A stretch of DNA of 64,000 nt from JBBRHH01 sp963788015 (GTDB lineage: Bacteria; Planctomycetota; Phycisphaerae; Tepidisphaerales; Tepidisphaeraceae): NCBI GenBank assembly GCA_963788015.1, contig CAWBEY010000012.1:62001-126000 (forward strand), in the 5' to 3' direction. The notes under the pieces are model-generated. The model did not search any database. It had not been told where the DNA came from and saw nothing but the letters and a program-made list of their open reading frames with translations. Below, piece by piece: positions 1-7,626 of the stretch (within the stretch, counting starts at the first letter, position 1; the number at the start of each line of letters is the position of its first letter). The position numbers and the translations under genes are program-made.

Positions 1-1
1 G

Positions 2-697
2 CGCGGAGACGTGAAGATGGCCTATCGCTGCGACATTTCCCGCCCCGAATGGCAGCGCGATACTCTGGACAACATCCTGGACGTCTACGTCGTGGGCGGC
101 AGTTTCCGCCAGTACAACCGCATGGTTATGGACCGCACGCGCGAGACCGGGATGCTCACGATCAACTATGGCGGCTCAAATGGAATCGAAAGTTCCAACG
201 TCCAACCGGCCGCCTGGTGCCTCGATACCTGGACGCTGGGCGGCCAGGGCGTTCTTCCCTGGCAAACCGTGGGCAATGAAAAGTCATGGGAAAAGGCCGA
301 CGAGCTATCGCTCTTCTATCCTGGCGGTTTTGTCCACAGCAAAACCCCCATTGCCAGCGTTCGGCTGAAATCTTATCGCCGGGGCGAGCAAGACGTTGAA
401 TACCTGACCATTCTCGCCGCCGCCACGCATCAATCGCGCAATGCCGTGGCAAATACCATCCGCAAGACGTTGAAGCTCTCGGGCAAGCTAACCAAGACAA
501 GCGAAACCGACGCCGGCCAAATCTCGTTTGGCCAGCTCGACGCGCAGTCGTTGTGGGACCTGCGCCTGCGCGTTGGCGCGATGCTCGATGAACACAAACC
601 CGAGCCGAAGGAGCAGTGGATAGAGTTGACGACGCCCCAACGCGATATGGCACATCTGCCAGAAGCGGGTGGCGTGGTTGGCAAGCGCCTGCCATAA
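2..697 (+). CDS. DUF4091-type (glycoside-hydrolase-like) protein, C-terminal part
   Basis: The frame is already open at the left edge of the window, so only the last ~230 residues are present and the start is unknown. The segment with YPGGF, then PIASVRLKSYRRGEQDVEYL, matches the pattern at the C-terminus of DUF4091 proteins, where an aromatic-rich barrel end is followed by a 'PI-S-RLE-LR-GIEDYEYL' helix. Such proteins are thought to be secreted or periplasmic carbohydrate-active enzymes; the substrate cannot be read from this fragment. The stop lies only 10 bases before the target duplication of the downstream insertion sequence, so the gene end may be native or slightly altered. The family call is by motif resemblance only. 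Confidence 0.6.
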   Translation, partial: RGDVKMAYRCDISRPEWQRDTLDNILDVYVVGGSFRQYNRMVMDRTRETGMLTINYGGSNGIESSNVQPAAWCLDTWTLGGQGVLPWQTVGNEKSWEKADELSLFYPGGFVHSKTPIASVRLKSYRRGEQDVEYLTILAAATHQSRNAVANTIRKTLKLSGKLTKTSETDAGQISFGQLDAQSLWDLRLRVGAMLDEHKPEPKEQWIELTTPQRDMAHLPEAGGVVGKRLP

Positions 698-715
698 ACG
701 AAGCGCGATATTTAA

Positions 716-731
716 CCCAACTTCCGCAGTT
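716..731 (+). repeat. IS1634-type left terminal inverted repeat
   Basis: The 16 bases CCCAACTTCCGCAGTT are repeated in inverted orientation at 2657-2672. They are preceded by AA and by the target duplication ATATTT at 708-713. Confidence 0.85.
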
Positions 732-855
732 CGCGCCCGAATATTTTTTTCTCGGGCTGGAAATCTGTGATCCCATTTCACCAGCGCGGTTGCAACAGGC
801 GAAAGTCGATGTAGTGAAGACCAAGTCGTCTACCCGCGTGTGGTAGATTCCTGCC

Positions 856-2598
856 ATGTACTTGCGTCGGTGTTATCGAGCCAGGGACGGCAAGCGACAC
901 GCCTACTGGGCGTTGGTCAAAAGCGTGCGCACCGCCAGGGGGCCGCGTCAGAAAGTGGTGGCGTACCTTGGTGACCTGGACGAAGCCGGTCGGCTCGGGG
1001 TCCAGCAAGCGGCCGCCGTTGCTCGCGACGGATCGACGCAACAACAGCGGATGTTCGATCGACCATCATCCGTCGAGCCGCGATGGATGGAAGTGGACAT
1101 CGCGGGCGTGCGTGTGGAAGGAAGCAAAGACTTCGGCGGCCCGTGGCTGGCGCTGCAAATTATTCAAAAGCTGGGACTCAAGGCGCTGCTGGATCAGTTG
1201 ATGCCGGCCGGTCGCGAGGACGTGCCCTGGTCGATCATGTCGCTGGTGCTGGTGATCTGCCGGCTGTGCGCTCCCAGCAGCGAACTGCGGATCGCCGAGC
1301 ATTTGTTTGAGCGGTCGGCATTGGCGCAACTGCTTGGGATCTGCGCCGACAAGATCAACGACGACCGCTTGTATCGGGCGCTTGACGAACTGCTGCCGCA
1401 CAAGGTGGCGTTGGAAAAACATCTCAAGCGGCAAATGGGAGAGTTGTTCGACCTGAAGTACGACCTGCTGCTGTACGACATGACCAGCACTTACTTCGAA
1501 GGCCAATGCGCGGGCAACGATCAGGCCAGACGCGGCTACTCGCGTGACAAGCGTTCGGACTGCAAGCAGGTGTGCATTGCGCTGGTGGTGAGCCGCTGCG
1601 GCATGCCGCTGGGATACGAATTGTTCGCGGGGAACAAGGCGGACGTGACGAGCGTGAAGGAGGTCGTCACGGCGATGGAAGAACGATATGGCGCGGCCGA
1701 TCGGGTGTGGGTGATGGACCGGGGAATGGTCAGTGCCGCGAACATCGAATTCCTCAAGGAGGGCAACCGCCGTTACATCGTCGGCACGCACAAAACACTG
1801 TTGCGGAAATATGAGAAGCATTTAATTGCTCCCGATTGGAACACCGTGCATGAGGGGCTTGAAGTGAAACTGTGCACTGATCCTGACGGCGGCGAGGAAA
1901 CCTTCATCCTCTGCCGCTCGGCGCAACGCCGCGAGAAAGAGAAGGCGATGCATGACCGCTTCGAGAAACGCATCGAGGAGGGACTGGCGTCGCTGGCAAA
2001 AATGGCGGAGAAACGCGCGATGACTCTGGTGCAACTGTCGCATCGCGTGGGCCGATTGATGGGCCAGAACACGCGGGCGGCGGGAGGGTTCAAAACGGAA
2101 GTCGCCGCCGATCCCGAGGGCAATGCCCAACTGAAGTGGGAGAAGGTCGAGTCGTGGCGGTCGTGGGCCAGTCTCAGCGAAGGCTGCTACCTGCTGCGCA
2201 GCAACGTCAAGGACTGGACGGCAGCGGACCTGTGGCGGGCCTACATGCAACTGACAGAAGCCGAGGGCGCTTTCCGCATTCACAAAAGCGACCTCTCGCT
2301 GCGCCCGGTCTGGCATCAGAAGAAAGAGCGGGTGCAGGCGCATGTGCTGGTCTGCTTCCTGTCATATGTACTCTGGAAAACGCTCGGTCAAATGTGCAAG
2401 GCCGTCGGCTTGGGCGACGAGCCGCGAAAGGTGCTGGACGAGCTCGCGGCAGTGCAGACGGTGGACGTGATCTTACCAACGCTCTGCGGCCAGGAGATCC
2501 GCAAGCGGTGCGTAGGCAAGCCGAGCGAGCATCAGGCAATCCTATTGCATAAGCTGGGTTTGACCCTGCCTGGCAGCCTGGAGATTGTCGATTTGTAG
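856..2598 (+). CDS. IS1634-family DDE transposase
   Basis: 580 residues, the usual size for IS1634-family (IS4-superfamily) transposases. The catalytic triad can be placed as D208 in LLYDMTSTYFEG, D288 in VWVMDRGMVS and E491 in WHQKKERVQAHV. The block from GCYLLRSNVKDW through LWRAYMQLTEAEGAFRIHKS is characteristic of this family. The enzyme would cut and join the element ends in the cytoplasm. The reading frame is free of indels, in contrast with many host genes here. The ATG at 856 is preceded by no strong ribosome site; the N-terminal YLRRCYRARDGKRHAYW block matches family N-termini, which supports this start. Confidence 0.93.
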   Translation: MYLRRCYRARDGKRHAYWALVKSVRTARGPRQKVVAYLGDLDEAGRLGVQQAAAVARDGSTQQQRMFDRPSSVEPRWMEVDIAGVRVEGSKDFGGPWLALQIIQKLGLKALLDQLMPAGREDVPWSIMSLVLVICRLCAPSSELRIAEHLFERSALAQLLGICADKINDDRLYRALDELLPHKVALEKHLKRQMGELFDLKYDLLLYDMTSTYFEGQCAGNDQARRGYSRDKRSDCKQVCIALVVSRCGMPLGYELFAGNKADVTSVKEVVTAMEERYGAADRVWVMDRGMVSAANIEFLKEGNRRYIVGTHKTLLRKYEKHLIAPDWNTVHEGLEVKLCTDPDGGEETFILCRSAQRREKEKAMHDRFEKRIEEGLASLAKMAEKRAMTLVQLSHRVGRLMGQNTRAAGGFKTEVAADPEGNAQLKWEKVESWRSWASLSEGCYLLRSNVKDWTAADLWRAYMQLTEAEGAFRIHKSDLSLRPVWHQKKERVQAHVLVCFLSYVLWKTLGQMCKAVGLGDEPRKVLDELAAVQTVDVILPTLCGQEIRKRCVGKPSEHQAILLHKLGLTLPGSLEIVDL

Positions 2599-2656
2599 TG
2601 AAGACTTTTTGGAATAATCCGCTGTGGCGCTATGACCAAGGCGGTTTTAATCGCCA

Positions 2657-2672
2657 AACTGCGGAAGTTGGG
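2657..2672 (-). repeat. IS1634-type right terminal inverted repeat
   Basis: Reverse complement of the left repeat core at 716-731. It is followed by CTA and then the second copy of the ATATTT target duplication at 2676-2681. Confidence 0.85.
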
Positions 2673-2740
2673 CTAATATTTGACCCTTCGTTCCAGAATG
2701 CCTGTTCTTCCCCATTCGCTTCACCGACGGGTTATTAGAT

Positions 2741-2851
2741 ATGGCCAGGCTGCGCGAATTTGATGCTGAGCAGGTGATGCAGGATGCGATGGATGCGTTC
2801 TGGGAACATGGCTACAACGCAACCTCGGTGAATGATTTGCTGGCTGAGTAG
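2741..2851 (+). pseudogene. Truncated TetR-type regulator (N-terminal fragment)
   Basis: A 36-codon frame starting with ATG at 2741 encodes a peptide with FDAEQVMQDAMDAFWEHGYN followed by ATSVNDLLAE, then a TAG stop. This is the first helix and the start of the helix-turn-helix of TetR-family repressors (pattern 'A-DAFW-HGY-ATSV-DL'). The recognition helix and the whole ligand-binding domain are missing, and no continuation is found in other frames downstream. It is therefore a remnant, sitting 60 bases from the right end of the IS1634 element. Whether the insertion or a separate deletion truncated it cannot be told from the sequence. Confidence 0.5.
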
Positions 2852-2973
2852 TTCCATCAGTCGTTGTTCCACTGCATCGCTGAGGATCGTATTATAAAAC
2901 GCGCGCCTTGAAGTGTACCGAAAAGCTCCACCTCACTGTACACCTGCCGCAACCTCGCGTCACACACAATTCC

Positions 2974-3998
2974 TCACGCCGCCTTCCCCTTCACATAAAA
3001 TCCCGGCATCGGCTTCCCAAGCTTCTCCCACTGCTGATTGATCGCATCGGCCTTCCCGGCGCTGTTCAATACGTGCAACTTCCGCTGCACCATGCTCGTG
3101 ATCGCTTCGCGGGCCGGCCCCAAATAATTGCGCGGGTCAAACTCCGCCGGCTTGGTCGCGAATACCTCGCGAATCTTGGCCGTCATCGCCAGCCGCAAAT
3201 CGGTGTCGATGTTCACCTTGCAAACCCCATAATTCCGCACGGCCATCGAAATCTGTTCCTCCGGGACGCCCTTCGCATTCGGCATCGCCCCGCCATACTT
3301 ATTCACAAGATCGATAAACTCCTGCGGCACCGAAGAACTGCCATGCATCACCAGCGGCAACCCGGGACACGTCTTCATGATCTGCTCGATCCGGTTGAAC
3401 GCCAGCTTCGACTCATGCTTGAACTTGTACGCGCCGTGGCTGGTTCCAATGGCCACTGCCAGCGAGTCGATCCCCGTCCTGGCGTAAAAATCCTTTGCCT
3501 CGTTCGGGTCCGTCAAAAACTTCTCGACGTTCTTCTCGTATTCCTCCGCGTCCAGTCCCACCACGTCCTCCTCAATCCCGCCCAGCATCCCAAGCTCCGC
3601 CTCCACCACCACGCCCGCCGCGTGCGCAACCTTCACCGCCTCGGCCGTCAGCCTGATATTTTCCTCATACGGATGATGGCTGCCATCGATCATCACCTGC
3701 GTATACCCGTCGTTAATGCAAGTCTTGATCAGATCGACCGTGTCGCCGTGATCGCAGTGAATGGCGATCGGAAGCTCCGGGTGCTCTTCCACCGCCGCGT
3801 CGATGATGTGCTTCAGATACCGGATGTTCGCGTACTTGCGTGCTCCCTTGCTGATCTGCAGGATCAGCGGGCTCTTCTCACGTGCCACGCGTCGATGATC
3901 GACTGCGCCAGCTCCATGTTGTTCACGTTAAACGCCCCAACCGCAAACCCGCCGTCGTAGGCAAGATCAAACATCGGCTTGGTGGTCATCAATGGCAT
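2974..3998 (-). CDS. fba: Class II fructose-bisphosphate aldolase (one frameshift)
   Basis: Reversible condensation of dihydroxyacetone phosphate and glyceraldehyde-3-phosphate in glycolysis/gluconeogenesis; cytoplasmic and zinc-dependent. The protein contains the class II blocks PIAIHCDHGDT (zinc histidine and catalytic Asp region), DGSHHPYEENI, VVEAELGMLGGIE and VMHGSSSVP. The N-terminus (MPLMTTKPMFDLAYDGGFAV then GAFNVNNMELAQSIIDA) is in another frame from the rest; one missing base near 3890 rejoins them to about 341 residues, normal for the family. The start ATG at 3998 has the ribosome site AAAGGA about 8 bases upstream. Because the gene is expected to be essential, I read the frameshift as a sequencing error. 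Confidence 0.92.
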
Positions 3999-4094
3999 TG
4001 GAATCGTCCTTTCAAAGCTGTCAAAAGCATAAAATCTCGGGCTCGGGAATGATAAACGAACCGGGCCGCATGTCCACCGCGGCGAACGATTCTG

Positions 4095-4718
4095 TTATTC
4101 CTCGCTCCCCGACTGCGCCAAGCCTTCCCACAATTCCCCATATTTCTGCCGCACGTACGGATGCAATTGCTCCCCAAATTCCCGCGTCAGCCGCAGTGCA
4201 CGAATCAATTCCTGCACATCTGCCAGATCTTTCAGCCGTCCGGCGTTGGTCATCCCCGACGCCAGTTTCAGCTCGACAAGCACTGGCAAGCGAAGGTAGC
4301 GAATCCCATCAATCTCCACCCCAACCGCCGCCGGATCCGGAAACGAAACCGGCTTGGGCTTCCCATCCCCCGGGAATCCGCCGGTCAAAAGAAACTCAAT
4401 TCGCACCGACGTCGCTACGTCCCGAATATTTCTGCTCCCTTGAAATGGCGGCACGTACCCCAGCCCCTCCAATTCGCGATGCACCGCCGAAAGCCCCTCC
4501 GAGGTCAGCAAAATATCCACATCCACCGTAGTCCGGTCATATCCATGCGCCACCGGCGCCATGCCGCCGGCAACGGCATACGAAATTTCCAGCTCATCCA
4601 GCTTGGCCGTTATTCTTCTCAGCGTTTCATGGACCGGGCCATTCTTCATAAAAAACTGGCTCGCCGACTGAATCGCCGCATCCCCCCCCCGCCGCATCTG
4701 TTCCTCAAACGCTTTCAT
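4095..4718 (-). CDS. Predicted nucleotidyltransferase (AbiEii/DUF6036-like)
   Basis: About 207 residues from the ATG at 4718 (MKAFEEQMRRGG). The central part, ISYAVAGGMAPVAHGYDRTT followed by VDVDILL, shows the GG-N10-D-h-D arrangement of minimal nucleotidyltransferases: the glycine pair, then the two metal-binding aspartates. The later LPVLVELKLASGM and LKDLADVQELI segments match stand-alone NTase proteins of the AbiEii/DUF6036 type, where they follow the core. Substrate unknown; some relatives act as toxins or in phage defence, but no antitoxin-like partner is adjacent. The ATG at 4718 is preferred over a GTG at 4736 because a TATTAT hexamer lies 8 bases before it, suggesting a leaderless message. 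Confidence 0.68.
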   Translation of the reverse strand: MKAFEEQMRRGGDAAIQSASQFFMKNGPVHETLRRITAKLDELEISYAVAGGMAPVAHGYDRTTVDVDILLTSEGLSAVHRELEGLGYVPPFQGSRNIRDVATSVRIEFLLTGGFPGDGKPKPVSFPDPAAVGVEIDGIRYLRLPVLVELKLASGMTNAGRLKDLADVQELIRALRLTREFGEQLHPYVRQKYGELWEGLAQSGSEE

Positions 4719-4726
4719 CTCTGCCC

Positions 4727-4732
4727 ATAATA
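4727..4732 (-). promoter_or_regulatory. -10-like TATTAT, leaderless start of nucleotidyltransferase gene
   Basis: TATTAT on the minus strand ends 8 bases before the ATG at 4718. There is no ribosome-binding site between them. Confidence 0.45.
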
Positions 4733-4743
4733 CCACCCCGCCA

Positions 4744-6130
4744 TCATTCCAGCCCCTCCACCTTCTTCACGTACCCCTCCATATCGAACTTCCGCTCCAG
4801 CCCCTTCTCATTCATATACCGCACCAGCCCAAACACCGGCCGCTCCGGCCCCCATGGCCTGTCATGCAAACCAAAAATCCACCCCACGTTCGCATACGCG
4901 TTGGGGTCCCGCCCGCACAAAAAGTATTTGTTGTTCAACCACAGCAGCGTCCCATACGCCTCCTCGGGCGTCCTCCCCCACTCCAACACCTTCTTCCCCC
5001 AGTACATCCGCATGTAGTTGTGCATGAACCCCGTCACCACCATCTCCCGCTGCGCCGCGTTCCAGTACCGATCATGCGTCCGCCCCGCCTCCATCTCTTC
5101 GCGGCTGTACACGTGATACCGCTCGTCCTTCGCATGCCGCGCGCCAGCGTCGCCCGCGCCCAGTTGGGCAAGCCCTCGAAGCTGTCATACCGCGGGCAAT
5201 GATGCACGTAATTCACGGCCAGTTCCCGCCGCACGATCAGCTCCTCCAGAAACGCATCCACGTCCGCCCCGCACTCCGGCCGCTTCTTCACCGCCCCCAT
5301 CGCCGCCAGCGCCATCTCCACCGGCGAGATCTGCCCGAAATGCAGATACCCGCTCAACGCCGAACTCTGACCCGCCGCCGGCTCATTGCGCCCCTGTGCA
5401 TACCCCAGTAGCTTTTCATCGACAAACCGCCGCAGTCGCCGCCCCGCCTCCACCTCGCCCCCCACGAAATGCCTGCTCACCGCCACCGAGCGATCCAGCT
5501 TCAACCCCGCCAGCACCTTTTCCGGCGCCCGCACGTTTAGTCCCTTCCCCAACCCCCTCTCCAGCCGCATCCCCACCGACCCCTCCGCCGCCCGCCCCGC
5601 CCGCACCGGCCTCAGATACTCCTCCCACACCCGATGAATCTTTGGCCGAATCGTCCGCGCCCATACTCCTGCTTCTCCGACGCCACATCCGCCGGCAGCA
5701 CCACATCCGACTCCACCTCCACCACCCGGCATCCCGCCCCATCCGCCACCGCATCGCGCCACGCCTTCTGATGCCGTAGATATCCTCGATCGCAAACCAC
5801 CATCGCCGCCCCCGCCGCCAGTTCCAGCGCCACCGCAGCCGGTGCGCCATGTCGCACCACGAATTGAATCCCCCGCTCCGCCAACGCACCCCGCACATCC
5901 GCCAGCCCCTGCAACATAAACAGATAGTGCCGCGCGTTGGCCTCCGGATAATCGTCCATCAGCCCAAACCCCACCACCACCGGCACCCCAATCCGGTTGG
6001 CCTCCTCAATCGCATATTCCAGCGCATGGTTGAATCGCGTCCGCTGCGACGCCTGCATCCAGTACAGCACATAGCGGCCGCGCCGCACCGGCCCATCGTT
6101 CAACTGCCGAACCCGGGTGGGATGAATCAT
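4744..6130 (-). CDS. Class II CPD photolyase (two frameshifts)
   Basis: Light-driven repair of cyclobutane pyrimidine dimers with reduced FAD; cytoplasmic. The N-terminal photolyase domain (MIHPTRVRQLN, RGRYVLYWMQASQR, EYAIEEANRIGVPVVVGFGL) and the C-terminal FAD domain (SGYLHFGQIS, then the class II signature WNAAQREMVVTGFMHNYMR and MYWGKKVLEW) are all present. They fall in three frames, with breaks near 5655 and 5138. Joined, they give about 460 residues, normal for class II enzymes. The ATG at 6130 is preceded by TACAAT with a 6-base gap, so the message is probably leaderless. It is divergent from miaE, whose start lies only 15 bases away. Confidence 0.9.
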
Positions 6131-6136
6131 CGGCCG

Positions 6137-6142
6137 ATTGTA
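6137..6142 (-). promoter_or_regulatory. -10-like TACAAT, leaderless start of photolyase gene
   Basis: TACAAT on the minus strand ends 6 bases before the photolyase ATG at 6130. It also lies only 2 bases before the divergent miaE ATG at 6145, so the two promoters must overlap. Confidence 0.5.
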
Positions 6143-6144
6143 GG

Positions 6145-6783
6145 ATGTCGCGAAAGCCAAGAGCCATGCCCCAAGCCGATCTCCCACTCCTCCACAAAAC
6201 CTCCCCCGCCTGGGCCGTTCACGCCCTGCGCCGGCCCACTCGCGCTGCTCAACGATCACGCCCACCTGGAAAAGAAAGCCGCCAGCAACGCCCTCGAACT
6301 CCTCAACCGCTGGCCCGAGCCCCGCCCGCCCGAGAATTGGGTCGCCGCCATGACCGCCATCGCCCGCGACGAAGTCGAACATCTCGCCGTCGTCTGCCGC
6401 CTCCTCGCCCGCCGCGGCGGCCGTCTCACCAAGCAGCACCCCAACCCCTACGCCAACCAACTCCGCCAACTCGTCCGCAAAGGCCTGGGCACCTGCGAAC
6501 TCGTCGATCGCCTGATGATCTCCGCCCTCATCGAAGCCCGCTCCTGCGAACGCTTCGCCCTCCTCGCCGAAGCCTGCGACGACCCCGAGCTTCAGAAACT
6601 CTATCGCGGCCTCTGGGCCTCCGAGCATGGCCACTACCGAACGTTCCTCCAACTCGCCGAACAAATCCAACCCGCCGCCGCCGTCGCCGCCCGCTGGCAA
6701 ACATGCTCGAAGACGAATCCCACATCATCCAACGCCAACCCCCGGGCCCCCGCATGCATAGCGGCGAACCCGAAAAGCCTTGA
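6145..6783 (+). CDS. miaE: tRNA-(ms2io6A)-hydroxylase MiaE (two frameshifts)
   Basis: Ferritin-like diiron monooxygenase that hydroxylates 2-methylthio-N6-isopentenyl-adenosine at position 37 of tRNA. The metal-binding pattern is clear: E in DHAHLEKKAASNALELL, E and H in RDEVEHLAVV, E in ALIEARSCERFALL, and E and H in SEHGHYRTFLQLA. The N-terminus (LPLLHKTSPAWAVHAL) and C-terminus (NMLEDESHIIQRQPPG) lie in a different frame from the core, with breaks near 6230 and 6697; joined, it is about 212 residues, close to family length. Either ATG 6145 or ATG 6166 could be the start. The last ~18 codons and the stop lie inside a 45-bp repeat that recurs at 7501, so the tail has probably been replaced by repeat sequence. 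Confidence 0.85.
   Translation: MSRKPRAMPQADLPLLHKTSPAWAVHALRRPTRAAQRSRPPGKESRQQRPRTPQPLARAPPARELGRRHDRHRPRRSRTSRRRLPPPRPPRRPSHQAAPQPLRQPTPPTRPQRPGHLRTRRSPDDLRPHRSPLLRTLRPPRRSLRRPRASETLSRPLGLRAWPLPNVPPTRRTNPTRRRRRRPLANMLEDESHIIQRQPPGPRMHSGEPEKP
6728..6772 (+). repeat. 45-bp dispersed repeat, copy 1 (3' end of miaE)
   Basis: TCCAACGCCAACCCCCGGGC and the following 25 bases are identical to 7501-7545. The similarity continues: CATCAT stands just upstream in both, and GCCTTGA follows 4-6 bases downstream in both. In this copy the repeat codes for the C-terminal tail and stop of miaE. Confidence 0.85.
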
Positions 6784-6841
6784 CAGGAGGCAGCGAAATC
6801 CTCCACGAATTACTCGCGAGTTGTGGTATCATCATCGCACC

Positions 6842-7069
6842 ATGGTCACACTAAACGGTCATTTCGACGGCAAGGTGATCGTCCCCGACGAGCCTCTCGC
6901 GCTGAAGCCCAACCAGAAGCTCCGCATCATCCTCGAGCCGATCGATCCTTCGCCCAACCACACCGATTTCAGCCAATGGATCGGACTCGCCCGCTGCATA
7001 AACACTCCGCCCTACAACCCGTCTGAAGAAGACGCGCTATGGGAAAATGGACCGCTCCCTCCTCCATGA
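6842..7069 (+). CDS. Putative antitoxin of a type II toxin-antitoxin pair
   Basis: 75 residues beginning MVTLNGHFDGKVIVPDEPLA. The strand-rich start 'G-FDGKVIVPDEPL-L-PNQKLRIILEP' is the pattern of small antitoxins with an AbrB/AF2212-like fold that pair with PIN toxins, followed by a C-terminal toxin-binding tail (SQWIGLARCI). It ends 12 bases before the PIN-domain gene at 7082, the usual antitoxin-first order. It would bind and neutralise the neighbouring nuclease and repress the operon. No ribosome site is evident before the ATG at 6842. The call rests on both the N-terminal pattern and the neighbour. Confidence 0.72.
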   Translation: MVTLNGHFDGKVIVPDEPLALKPNQKLRIILEPIDPSPNHTDFSQWIGLARCINTPPYNPSEEDALWENGPLPPP

Positions 7070-7081
7070 GGATCGCGACTC

Positions 7082-7468
7082 ATGCCTGCACTTGTCCTCG
7101 ACACATCACCCCTGATCGCGCTCTACCTCGGCGAACCGACCGCCGCATGGGTCTGGAAACATTTGCGTGATGCCGACCGACTTATGATGAGCACGGTCAA
7201 CCTCGCCGAGTGCCTGATCATTCTGCGGCGGCGTAAACCTCCCGACTTCGCCGCACTTGCGCAGCGGTTGCTTTCCAGCAGTATTGAGTTCATCGCACCC
7301 GATGCCTCACACGCAACAATCGTCGCCGACGCCCGCGAACGATACCCGCTCAATCTCGGCGACTGCTTCGCATACGCCTTAGCGAAAACACAAGACTTAC
7401 CGATGCTCACACTCGACCGCGACTTTCGTGCCACTGACGTCACGGTCCTCCTCCCGCCGCAGACGTGA
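7082..7468 (+). CDS. PIN-domain ribonuclease toxin (VapC-like)
   Basis: 128 residues with the PIN-domain acid positions: D7 in LVLDTSPLIALY, E in STVNLAECLIIL, D in LNLGDCFAYALAK and D in LPMLTLDRDF. PIN toxins are magnesium-dependent RNases that usually cut tRNA or rRNA and stop translation when free of antitoxin. The gene follows the antitoxin by 12 bases and is intact. Second-half spacing (LGDCFAYALAKT-----PMLTLDRDF) is typical of VapC proteins. The target RNA cannot be predicted. Confidence 0.87.
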   Translation: MPALVLDTSPLIALYLGEPTAAWVWKHLRDADRLMMSTVNLAECLIILRRRKPPDFAALAQRLLSSSIEFIAPDASHATIVADARERYPLNLGDCFAYALAKTQDLPMLTLDRDFRATDVTVLLPPQT

Positions 7469-7500
7469 TCTCTAAACAACATGCACATCTGGCGCATCAT

Positions 7501-7545
7501 TCCAACGCCAACCCCCGGGCCCCCGCATGCATAGCGGCGAACCCG
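7501..7545 (+). repeat. 45-bp dispersed repeat, copy 2 (intergenic)
   Basis: Identical to 6728-6772. In this copy the sequence GGGCCCCC can pair with the downstream GGGGGGCCT (7545-7553 region) to form a short hairpin, which gives it the look of a REP-type element. It sits between the PIN toxin gene and the convergent surface-protein gene; the rest of 7469-7626 holds nothing else I recognise. Confidence 0.85.
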
Positions 7546-7626
7546 GGGGGCCTTGATGAAGCCTATGTTGGCGAACCGGCAGCGAAGCCGGCGACTGCCC
7601 GGCAGTCACCTCTCCGCGTCAATGAC

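Larger units (their letters stand above)
714..2675 (+). mobile_element. IS1634-family insertion sequence, complete
   Basis: A complete insertion sequence of about 1.96 kb carrying one intact transposase gene. Imperfect inverted repeats with a perfect 16-bp core (CCCAACTTCCGCAGTT) lie at 716-731 and, inverted, at 2657-2672. The hexamer ATATTT stands immediately outside both ends (708-713 and 2676-2681), as expected for a target-site duplication. Intact repeats, duplication and open transposase together suggest a recent, potentially active insertion. The exact outer boundary is uncertain by 1-2 bases because the left end has two and the right end three bases between repeat core and duplication. 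Confidence 0.88.
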
